Assembly: GCA_023387715.1 (NCBI GenBank)
Contig: JAEWHQ010000150.1
Location: 1-12,300, forward strand
Direction of reading: 5' to 3'
DNA: 12,300 nucleotides
Source: Pseudomonadota bacterium
GTDB lineage: Bacteria; Pseudomonadota; Alphaproteobacteria; Rhizobiales; Rhizobiaceae
Of this stretch, positions 1 to 6,043 are shown one piece after another; the stretch's first letter is position 1, and each line of letters begins with the position of its first letter. A program made the position numbers and the translations under genes. The notes under the pieces were generated by a model that saw nothing but the letters and a program-made list of their open reading frames with translations, was not told where the DNA came from and ran no database searches.

Positions 1-1210
1 TGAAAATATCAGTGTGTTATATGCAGGGCGCGTGGTTGAAGAGGGGGCGACCAAAACAGTTTTAAGTGCACCACGACATCCTTATACTAAAGGTTTGCTG
101 GCATCTTTGCCTAAGCTTTCAACAGAAAGAAACAGGCTATCACCTATTCCTGGGCGCTTGCCCGATTTACGACATCAGCCGGTTGGATGTGTTTTTGAGC
201 CACGGTGCCATTTCGCAGAAAACAGCTGTAAGAAACCACAATCATTGATTTCGCAGGACAATGGTACGAATAGTCGTTGCTGGAAATCTGCTGTTTTAAG
301 CAAAACGCCGTGGAGTGAAGAGGTTGGGGCTGAAATCAAGCGGCGTAATTATGCAGAACTGGCTGAAAAGAGCTTATTGATTAATGCTCAGAGTGTTGAA
401 AAAACATTTACGACAGGTGGTTTTTTTGATGGCCTATCCCTAAAAAAGGGTGGTTTGTTCCCTAAAATTGTCCGTGAGCCTAGAGTTGTACGCGCGGTTG
501 ATAGGATATCCTTGCAAATTTATCCTGGTGAGATTGTTGGCCTCGTAGGTGAAAGTGGTTCAGGTAAAACGACTTTAGGTCGTTGTCTGATTGATTTGAT
601 CTCACCCACCAGTGGAAGTGTAACAATTAATGGTGAAAACCTGCTGCATGCAGAAGCGCAACGGAAAAAAGAACTACTCCGTGAAGCACAGATCATTTTT
701 CAAAATCCGGATTCATCACTTAATCCACGACGCAATGTTCGTGAACTGATTGGTCGTCCGCTGGAATTGATTGGTGTTACCGGAACTGCCCAGCAAAAAC
801 GTGTCGATGAATTATTAGACTTAGTGCGCCTTGATAAAAGCTATGCAGAGCGATTTCCTCATCAAATGAGCGGAGGGGAAAAACAACGTATTGGCATCGC
901 CAGAGCTTTGGCAACAAACCCTAAATTTATTGTTTGCGATGAAGCGGTTTCGGCTCTTGATGTCTCTGTTCAGGCATCAGTTCTTAATCTTTTACTTGAT
1001 CTTCGTGATGAGTTGCAAATCGCATATTTATTCATCACGCATGATCTTTCTGTTGTGTCTTATATCGCTGATCGGATTTGTGTCATGCGACATGGACAGA
1101 TTGTGGAGGAGGGAGCAACCGAAGCCTTGCTGACTTCAGCGCAACATCCTTACACGCAAAAACTCTTAAGCGCGGTTCCTCATGTCATTCAAGGTCAGGG
1201 TTTAGCATGA
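1..1210 (+). CDS. Fused double ATP-binding protein of a peptide-type ABC importer (5' end outside window)
   Basis: This is the C-terminal two thirds of a GsiA/DppD-DppF fusion type ATPase, which energises import of peptides or similar solutes at the inner face of the cytoplasmic membrane. The frame is open from base 2 (reading ENISVLYAGRVVEEG), so the gene starts upstream and the GTG at 14 is internal. The visible part of the first nucleotide-binding domain is its end: the HPYTKGLLASLPKLS segment and a cysteine cluster (GCVFEPRCHF...C...C) typical of the oligopeptide ATPase C-terminal extension. The second domain is complete: Walker A GESGSGKT at about 548-571, signature MSGGE near 866, Walker B FIVCDEA near 926-946, and the H-loop histidine in ITHD near 1033-1044. 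This second half ends soon after LLSAVPHV and lacks its own cysteine cluster. The stop overlaps the next start by 4 nt (ATGA), so translation is probably coupled. Full-length relatives are about 550-650 residues; about 402 are visible. Confidence 0.93.
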   Translation, partial: ENISVLYAGRVVEEGATKTVLSAPRHPYTKGLLASLPKLSTERNRLSPIPGRLPDLRHQPVGCVFEPRCHFAENSCKKPQSLISQDNGTNSRCWKSAVLSKTPWSEEVGAEIKRRNYAELAEKSLLINAQSVEKTFTTGGFFDGLSLKKGGLFPKIVREPRVVRAVDRISLQIYPGEIVGLVGESGSGKTTLGRCLIDLISPTSGSVTINGENLLHAEAQRKKELLREAQIIFQNPDSSLNPRRNVRELIGRPLELIGVTGTAQQKRVDELLDLVRLDKSYAERFPHQMSGGEKQRIGIARALATNPKFIVCDEAVSALDVSVQASVLNLLLDLRDELQIAYLFITHDLSVVSYIADRICVMRHGQIVEEGATEALLTSAQHPYTQKLLSAVPHVIQGQGLA

Positions 1211-2358
1211 ATACACTTGAACATCTTGAGAGACTGATTGCTTTTGATACAATCAGTCATAAATCCAATTTAGCTCTGATTTCTTATGTCGAAGATTTGC
1301 TACGACGCAAGAATATCCATTTTGAACGATTTATGGATGAAACTGGTGAGAAAGCCAATCTTTTTGCCACTATTGGTCCAGTTGACAGGGAAGGGGTTAT
1401 TTTATCAGCTCATAGTGACGTTGTTCCTGTAGAGGGACAAAATTGGAACCGTAACCCGTTCAAACTCACCCGAGAAAATGATCGTTTTTTTGGACGTGGC
1501 ACGACGGATATGAAAGGTTTTCTTGCGTCTTGTCTGGCTTTGATCGAACGCATTAATCCGGAAAATCTGACTATTCCGATACATTTGGCGCTAAGTCATG
1601 ATGAGGAGACAGGCTGTGTTGGTGCGCGTACATTGGTGCAAGCACTGAAAAAGCAAGGCTTGCGTGCACGGTTTTGCATTGTCGGTGAACCAACATCCAT
1701 GGATGTAGCGATTGGCCATAAAGGGAGGCTGGGTGCAAAAGCAAAGTTTCAAGGTGTTGGAGGCCATTCAGCAATGGCGCCGCATTTTTTAAACCCAATC
1801 TACATGGCTGGAGAATTCATTGATATCTTGCGTCAGACGCAGGCACAAATTGTCGGCGAAAAAGCGCGGGATCACCTTTATGAAATTCCTTATACGACCT
1901 TACATATAGGTACAATTTCATCCGGCGTTGCTACCAATGTTGTGCCTCGTCATTGTCTGATGGATTTTGAAATCCGCAATATCTCTCAAAATGACGCAGA
2001 TAGTATTCTGCAAGACATGATGAAGCAGTATCAGACTCTGCTGAATATGTATCGTGAGAAATTTGCTGATGCAGATTTAGAGGTTTCTATCGTTAGCCAG
2101 TATCCAGGCTTTGAAACAGAACAAGACCATGACGTCGTTAAAATGATGCTGAAAATGGCAGGCGACACCAAGGTTACCAAAGTTCCTTATGGCACCGAGG
2201 CTGGCTTATTCGCCCATTATCTGAATGTTCCAACGGTTGTTTGCGGGCCAGGATCAATGGATCAAGGGCACACTCCGGATGAATTTATTGAACTGGAACA
2301 GCTTATTCGCTGTGATGAAATGCTTGAGCGTTTACATCTTAGCATCAGTCGAGTGTAA
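1207..2358 (+). CDS. argE: ArgE-like M20 family metallo-deacylase (acetylornithine deacetylase type)
   Basis: Predicted cytoplasmic zinc-dependent amidohydrolase that removes an acyl group from an N-acyl amino acid, classically N-acetylornithine to ornithine. The protein is 383 residues, the usual length for ArgE. M20 landmarks are in order: HSDVVP (H69, D71), GRGTTDMKG with bridging D101, DEETGCVGA with catalytic E133/E134, GEPTS with E161, the dimerisation-domain motif GGHSAMAP (H187), and the C-terminal metal ligand H355 in GHTPDEF. The ATG at 1207 is chosen because it overlaps the upstream stop as ATGA, is preceded by a purine-rich AAGGTCAGGG, and gives the normal N-terminus; the frame is also open upstream to 1078, but that part lies inside the ATPase gene. 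Placement behind a peptide-importer ATPase suggests a role on an imported N-acylated compound rather than biosynthetic arginine metabolism. The family call is sure; the exact substrate, and so the symbol, is less sure. Confidence 0.88.
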   Translation: MNTLEHLERLIAFDTISHKSNLALISYVEDLLRRKNIHFERFMDETGEKANLFATIGPVDREGVILSAHSDVVPVEGQNWNRNPFKLTRENDRFFGRGTTDMKGFLASCLALIERINPENLTIPIHLALSHDEETGCVGARTLVQALKKQGLRARFCIVGEPTSMDVAIGHKGRLGAKAKFQGVGGHSAMAPHFLNPIYMAGEFIDILRQTQAQIVGEKARDHLYEIPYTTLHIGTISSGVATNVVPRHCLMDFEIRNISQNDADSILQDMMKQYQTLLNMYREKFADADLEVSIVSQYPGFETEQDHDVVKMMLKMAGDTKVTKVPYGTEAGLFAHYLNVPTVVCGPGSMDQGHTPDEFIELEQLIRCDEMLERLHLSISRV

Positions 2359-2363
2359 TTAGT

Positions 2364-2975
2364 ATGGCGAGTTTTCCGATGCAACATATAGCAGCTTCTT
2401 CTTATCAGTCGGTTCCATGGAAAAATGGTTCTGGAATGCTGGAGATTATTGCGTCTTCAGAGACTTTTGAAACTGAAGGTGATCGTTGGAATAATCTGGA
2501 TTGGCAGATCAGTACGACACCATTAGTTGATGGAACAAAGTTTTCATATTTGGAAAACTATGATCGATGGCAGATGGTGATTGAGGGAGATGGATTATAT
2601 CTTGATACACCTTCGGGTGTTGTTGACCTATCCCAACCTTATGAAACGGTATTTTATCAAGGTGAGCTGCCTATTGTAACCCGCTTAACGAACGGTGGCG
2701 TCAGAGTTTTTAACTTGATGACTAGGCGCGGTAAATTTGGCGGGAATATGGAGTTTTTTAAAGCAGGGACGCATTTGTCTTTAAGAAATGGCATCCATAT
2801 TATTTATGCGTTGGAAGATTGCAGCATAGGTCGCCATAATGCTGATGATGTTAAGTTTCTGAAACATGACTCTATACAACTGCAGACGAGCGAGTTGTCT
2901 GATGTCATAATGAAACTTGGCAGTGCTGTTATTTGTTCGCTTTATCCAATGGCGCATATAAACAACGTTTTTTAA
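2364..2975 (+). CDS. HutD/Ves family protein
   Basis: A 203-residue protein of the HutD/Ves family, a bicupin-like fold. Family signatures are PWKNGSGMLEI near the N-terminus, a WQIS...D strand with the PFS-like region DGTKFSYLENYDRWQMVIEGDGLYL, and a NLMTRRGKFGG segment matching the conserved (D)xNxMxRRG. HutD is thought to influence histidine-utilisation operons, perhaps by binding a small ligand such as urocanate or formimino-glutamate; Ves was linked to cold-induced expression in E. coli. The precise function is unsettled. No signal peptide or membrane segment is visible. It follows the deacylase after 5 nt and probably shares its transcript. The start at 2364 has a weak SD; the in-frame ATG at 2379, preceded by GGCGAG, gives a more typical family N-terminus (MQHIAASSYQSVPWKNG) and is a real alternative. 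It is unusual that no histidine-degradation gene is nearby within the window. Confidence 0.85.
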   Translation: MASFPMQHIAASSYQSVPWKNGSGMLEIIASSETFETEGDRWNNLDWQISTTPLVDGTKFSYLENYDRWQMVIEGDGLYLDTPSGVVDLSQPYETVFYQGELPIVTRLTNGGVRVFNLMTRRGKFGGNMEFFKAGTHLSLRNGIHIIYALEDCSIGRHNADDVKFLKHDSIQLQTSELSDVIMKLGSAVICSLYPMAHINNVF

Positions 2976-2999
2976 TACTGAGTATATTTATTTGACTAC

Positions 3000-3034
3000 C
3001 AAGAATGTGGGGCCTATGTGCACCCACATTCTTG
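3000..3034. terminator. Inverted repeat between convergent genes, candidate bidirectional terminator
   Basis: A perfect 12-bp inverted repeat, CAAGAATGTGGG at 3000-3011 and CCCACATTCTTG at 3023-3034, encloses an 11-nt loop. It sits in the 82-nt gap between the stop of the HutD-family gene (+ strand) and the stop of the DUF4387 gene (- strand), where a shared terminator is expected. There is no clear T-run on either side, so it may be a transcript-end stabiliser or an atypical terminator rather than a textbook intrinsic one. Confidence 0.55.
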
Positions 3035-3057
3035 AGTTATGTGACAGCAACGAAACT

Positions 3058-3378
3058 TTAGACTGGTACTTCTACATCAAGAAACGGAGCATATTGCTGA
3101 GCTCCAAAGATATCCGGATCACCAGGACTACCGCTTGGACGTATGCGTGAAATTGTGAATTTGATGGCAAATGCCGGATCATATTCAACAAAATCTGTCA
3201 GACGCTTTTCCGGCAGACCCAAAATAGCGCATACGCGTTCACGCGAAAGCACTCCTGATTTTTTTACCCGATTATATGTTTCCTGTTCACGGAAGATAAT
3301 GTCAAAGGTGATTTTGTCAGTTCCGGCATTTTTGCTGCGAATGGTTTTCGCAAGTTCTGATAGTTTAGTGGTTGTCAT
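3058..3378 (-). CDS. DUF4387 family protein, AtuA partner
   Basis: A small soluble protein of 106 residues that matches the DUF4387 family, commonly found next to, or fused to, AtuA/DUF1446 proteins. Features typical of the family are the N-terminal L-S-E-L-A-K-T-I-R-S-K-N-A-G segment, an FDIIF(R/D)xxExYxRV segment with a VLSRERVCAILG helix, and an acidic/aromatic C-terminus with IRPSGSPGDPDIFGAQQ. No signal peptide, membrane helix or known catalytic motif is visible. It starts 11 nt after the stop of the AtuA gene; AGG lies 4 nt before the ATG, a tight spacing that suggests translational coupling. No reaction is established for the family as far as I know; its constant pairing with AtuA suggests a subunit or accessory role in the same enzyme. 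Confidence 0.85.
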   Translation of the reverse strand: MTTTKLSELAKTIRSKNAGTDKITFDIIFREQETYNRVKKSGVLSRERVCAILGLPEKRLTDFVEYDPAFAIKFTISRIRPSGSPGDPDIFGAQQYAPFLDVEVPV

Positions 3379-3389
3379 TTTACCTGCAC

Positions 3390-4754
3390 CTAACCTTGAG
3401 AAATAATTTCACTATGGGTCGGAAAGAGTTCAAGCGGATCATCAACGGCCATTGTGTGATTAAGTGTCCAGACATAACCAGCACTGGCACGCATGACTTC
3501 ATCAAGGATGAAGGAGACCCCGCCCGCAGTTCCTTTGACTTCCGGTAAACGGGCGTAAAATAGTTGTCTTGTGCCGGTAATGGTTACTTCTTCGGCCATT
3601 TCAGCTGTTGGTGCGATGCCTTGAACGACAATCATCAGCTCGTGGGCAGGATTGTTTTTGTTAGGCTCCATATCTCCCATAATACCATTGCGACCAAAGA
3701 CATTATAGTGGAGTTCCCAGCCATCATCGCCGAAACGTTCACGTACCTGATTGCGAGCCCATTCGATGACCTTGTCGACATTGGCAATTGTGTAAGGGTC
3801 ACGAATACCGGCCATGCCGACATAACGCTCGCCGATTTTGCCTGAGCCTTCAAGTTTGACGCGAAACTCTTCTGCGGGCACGAATTTCATGCCGGTCACG
3901 CGTGTGGTTTTCTCTGAAACCTGTTCGTAACGGCAATCAGTCATATCAAGGAGGCCACCAGCAACATACTCATGAAACGGGTTTGCACGTTCATACATGG
4001 CATGGCCTGCAACCGATGCAATTGTGCAGCGTTGTTCAGGGCTCATGGCAGTTACTTCAACATAATCATCGGTGATTTCACCCATGACAGTTTCTTTGGC
4101 ACCATAAGGTTCTGCGCAGAAAGATGCACATTCTAACACTTTGCCAAGATAATAAGACTGGGCTTCAGGATAGCCTTTAGCTAAGGCGCCTGCGGCAAAC
4201 AAAGCGCTGTCGGAAGACCTCCCGCCGATGATGACGTCGCAGCCCTCATCAAGTAATTTCTTAAACGGATGAATGCCTGCCATTGCAACGACACGCTCTG
4301 TGGCATCAAGTGTTTTTTCATCAAGATCAGCGCGTTCATCCAGCCCGCGTACAGCAGAACCATTGCGGATTTTTTGGCGGATCAGCTCTTTATCGACTTC
4401 TGAATAGAACCAGCCAAGTTTGAAATCGGCAAGCTTGTGTTTCTTGGCTAAATCACGAATGATGCTGACATACATATCCACGCGGCTATTGCTGCCGGTG
4501 TCGCCAGCCGAGCCAATGATCATGGGTACTTTTTTATCTCGCGCTGCCAGTAACATGATTTCAAGGTCATGTTCTTGCCATGCCCGCGGGCTTGCGCATG
4601 TATCACTGCCAAGGGGACCTGGGCCGATATCGTCACTGCCTGAATCCGCAGCGATCACATCCGGATTAATCTCTACACCGAGTTTAAAACTGTCCGGTTT
4701 CAGTGGCGCAAAACCCAAGTGGCCATTAGGACATATGAATTTCATTGATTGCAT
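3390..4754 (-). CDS. AtuA family (DUF1446) protein
   Basis: A 454-residue protein of the acyclic terpene utilisation AtuA family (DUF1446). Recognisable blocks are the N-terminal CPNGHLGF, the glycine-rich ADSGSDDIGPGPLGSD, the IIGSAGDTGSNSRVD block, the DVIIGGRSSDSALFAAGAL block, and the C-terminal EVKGTAGGVSFILDEVMRAS. atuA was named from the Pseudomonas citronellol/geraniol cluster, but most family members lie outside terpene pathways and their reaction is not established. No other terpene-degradation gene (acyl-CoA carboxylase, dehydrogenase, lyase) is seen here, so a terpene role should not be assumed. The ATG at 4754 is preceded by GGAGA with a 7-nt spacer (4760-4765 on the complementary strand), which favours it over the Met at 4745. 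It is the first gene downstream of a predicted σ54 promoter and probably forms an operon with the DUF4387 gene. Confidence 0.9.
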   Translation of the reverse strand: MQSMKFICPNGHLGFAPLKPDSFKLGVEINPDVIAADSGSDDIGPGPLGSDTCASPRAWQEHDLEIMLLAARDKKVPMIIGSAGDTGSNSRVDMYVSIIRDLAKKHKLADFKLGWFYSEVDKELIRQKIRNGSAVRGLDERADLDEKTLDATERVVAMAGIHPFKKLLDEGCDVIIGGRSSDSALFAAGALAKGYPEAQSYYLGKVLECASFCAEPYGAKETVMGEITDDYVEVTAMSPEQRCTIASVAGHAMYERANPFHEYVAGGLLDMTDCRYEQVSEKTTRVTGMKFVPAEEFRVKLEGSGKIGERYVGMAGIRDPYTIANVDKVIEWARNQVRERFGDDGWELHYNVFGRNGIMGDMEPNKNNPAHELMIVVQGIAPTAEMAEEVTITGTRQLFYARLPEVKGTAGGVSFILDEVMRASAGYVWTLNHTMAVDDPLELFPTHSEIISQG

Positions 4755-4801
4755 GCCAAGTTCTCCAACATTAACGATCTGCCGAATGGCTAATGAGAAC
4801 C

Positions 4802-4819
4802 AAGCACTTTCCGTGCCAA
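4802..4819 (-). promoter_or_regulatory. σ54 (RpoN) -24/-12 promoter for the atuA-DUF4387 unit
   Basis: Read on the - strand from 4819 to 4802 the sequence is TTGGCACGGAAAGTGCTT. Compared with the established consensus YTGGCACGRNNNTTGCW, every defined position of the -24 block matches and the -12 block reads GTGCT, one mismatch, with the invariant GC kept. The GG and GC doublets are exactly 12 nt apart, as σ54 requires. The predicted transcription start is near 4792, giving a leader of about 39 nt before the atuA ATG at 4754. The adjacent upstream gene encodes a σ54 activator, which strongly supports the call. Confidence 0.9.
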
Positions 4820-4878
4820 ATGAATGGAATTGGATTTTTTATTGTGAAAAATTGCTGATTGGATCGATTTTTAATATG

Positions 4879-4891
4879 TAAAGCATTGATA
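4879..4891 (-). promoter_or_regulatory. Predicted IHF binding site
   Basis: On the - strand the 13 bases TATCAATGCTTTA match the IHF core consensus WATCAANNNNTTR at every defined position, within an AT-rich stretch. The centre is about 93 nt upstream of the predicted σ54 start. IHF bends DNA between distant activator sites and the σ54 promoter in many RpoN-controlled operons, and this position fits that role. The consensus is short, so the position is as important as the match. Confidence 0.6.
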
Positions 4892-4990
4892 TTTAAAATG
4901 AAATTTATATTTTGAATTGTGGGTGTATAGACGCGTCAAATGCCCTGAGTAATTATAAATGATGGATAATTGAGTATTGGAATAGACCAT

Positions 4991-5023
4991 GCGTGAATTA
5001 CGTGTGCGGCGTGAAAAACACGC
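4991..5023. promoter_or_regulatory. Candidate upstream activator sites, repeated GCGTG elements
   Basis: Two elements starting with GCGTGAA lie 18 bp apart (4991-4997 and 5009-5015). The second is part of a perfect 5-bp inverted repeat, GCGTG-AAAAA-CACGC at 5009-5023; the first region reads GCGTGAATTACGTG at 4991-5004. They lie about 200-230 nt upstream of the predicted σ54 start and just behind the activator's stop codon. This is a plausible place for dimer binding sites of the Fis-type HTH activator encoded next door. The hairpin could instead end the activator transcript, but no T-run follows on the - strand. Confidence 0.4.
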
Positions 5024-5028
5024 AAATC

Positions 5029-6039
5029 TCAGGCTGAAATATTTAGTTTCATCATGTGATGGCGAAGAGCATGGCGGCTGATATCCAGTTCTGTCGCAGC
5101 TTGACCAATATTGCCTTGGGCTTTTGATAGTGCGCGTTCAATCAGTGATTTTTGAAACTGTTGTGTTGCAATGTGAAAATTGGTTTCTACATTTTCAGTG
5201 CTACCCGCACTGGATTGAGGTATGCTGACATGCCTCGGATTGCGCGCACCACGGATAATACGGTCAGGTAAATGCTTTAAAAGGATTTCGTTTTCATCTT
5301 CGAGAATGAAAATACGTTCTAAAAGATTTTCCAGCTCCCGCACATTACCCGGCCATGGGTAATTTCTAAAAACTTGTGCAACTTCCTCTGAAATGCCGGT
5401 AATATTGCGCTTGTAGCGTTCATTTAATTGTTTGAGAAAGTGCTGTGTGAGGATCAAAACATCGTCATCACGTTCCCGCAAGGGGGGAATATTGATCGCT
5501 ATCACTTGAAGGCGATAATAGAGATCTTCACGAAAGCGCCCTCCATCCACTTCGGCTAGTAGTATTTTATTGGTTGCGGTGATGAAGCGTACATCGACAT
5601 CGATGGGCTGAACGGCTCCCACACGACGAAAGCGCTGTGTGTCTAAAAGGCTTAACAATTTTGCTTGCAGGACAAGATCCATTTCCCGAATTTCATCAAG
5701 GAATATGGAGCCTTGATTGGCTGTTTCGACAAGGCCGGTTTTTTTCGCTGTGGCACCGGTAAATGCGCCGCGTTCATAACCAAAAAGCTCTGATTCAAGT
5801 AAATTATCCGGAATGGCCGCACAATTAACGTCAACAAATTCATGTGCAGCGCGCGACGATTGCTGATGAAGCATCCGTGCCACCAGCCCCTTACCGGTTC
5901 CGGTTTCGCCGTAAATAAGAATTGTCCGTGTGGGGCTTTTGGCAACGCGCGTTATCAGGCGACGTGTGGCTTCAATTGAGTGATGTTCACCAATGAGCTG
6001 TCCTTGATAACTGGCCACGCCGCTGCCCTTTGCTTCCAT
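5029..6039 (-). CDS. σ54-dependent transcriptional activator (AAA+ / Fis HTH, no sensory domain)
   Basis: A 336-residue bacterial enhancer-binding protein that uses ATP hydrolysis to open σ54-RNA polymerase promoters. The AAA+ domain starts almost at once: Walker A GETGTGKG at residues 44-51, the σ54-contacting GAFTGA loop at 91-96, Walker B SIFLDE at 111-116, sensor I ATN at 155-157, arginine fingers R168/R170 in GGRFREDLYYRL, and sensor II NVRE at 232-235. A linker of about 50 residues leads to a Fis-type HTH at 309-332 (NIGQAATELDISRHALRHHMMKL). Only some 15 residues precede the AAA+ domain, so there is no receiver, PAS, GAF or V4R domain, as in PspF; activity is then likely set by expression level or a partner protein. 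AGGAG lies 10 nt before the ATG, inside the end of the C45 gene, and the gap between the genes is 4 nt. The likely target is the σ54 promoter directly downstream; autocontrol is possible. Confidence 0.95.
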   Translation of the reverse strand: MEAKGSGVASYQGQLIGEHHSIEATRRLITRVAKSPTRTILIYGETGTGKGLVARMLHQQSSRAAHEFVDVNCAAIPDNLLESELFGYERGAFTGATAKKTGLVETANQGSIFLDEIREMDLVLQAKLLSLLDTQRFRRVGAVQPIDVDVRFITATNKILLAEVDGGRFREDLYYRLQVIAINIPPLRERDDDVLILTQHFLKQLNERYKRNITGISEEVAQVFRNYPWPGNVRELENLLERIFILEDENEILLKHLPDRIIRGARNPRHVSIPQSSAGSTENVETNFHIATQQFQKSLIERALSKAQGNIGQAATELDISRHALRHHMMKLNISA

Positions 6040-6043
6040 TGTG

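Larger units (their letters stand above)
4755..5028. other. Intergenic control region between the σ54 activator gene and atuA
   Basis: A 274-nt stretch without a convincing gene on either strand. In - strand order it holds the repeated GCGTG elements (4991-5023), an 8-bp palindrome GACGCGTC (4930-4937, about 142 nt upstream of the predicted start), an AT-rich segment with the IHF match (4879-4891), the σ54 promoter (4802-4819) and the atuA ribosome binding site (4760-4765). Its length and order are those of a classical enhancer-dependent promoter. Confidence 0.75.

Noticed and set aside
1078..1206. Longer N-terminus for the ArgE-like protein (frame open from 1078)
   Set aside because: This stretch lies inside the ATPase gene, encodes no family-like sequence, and the ATG at 1207 gives an exact 383-residue ArgE with an ATGA overlap.
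3390..4754. Terpene degradation cluster on the basis of the AtuA name
   Set aside because: None of the other citronellol/geraniol pathway genes is present in the window.
4420..4881. 153-residue open frame on the + strand opposite atuA
   Set aside because: It lies mostly antisense to the well-conserved start of the AtuA gene, has no recognisable domain, and runs across the σ54 promoter.
5009..5023. Intrinsic terminator for the activator gene (GCGTG-AAAAA-CACGC)
   Set aside because: The stem is only 5 bp and no T-run follows on the - strand; it is kept as a candidate activator site instead, although the alternative is not excluded.
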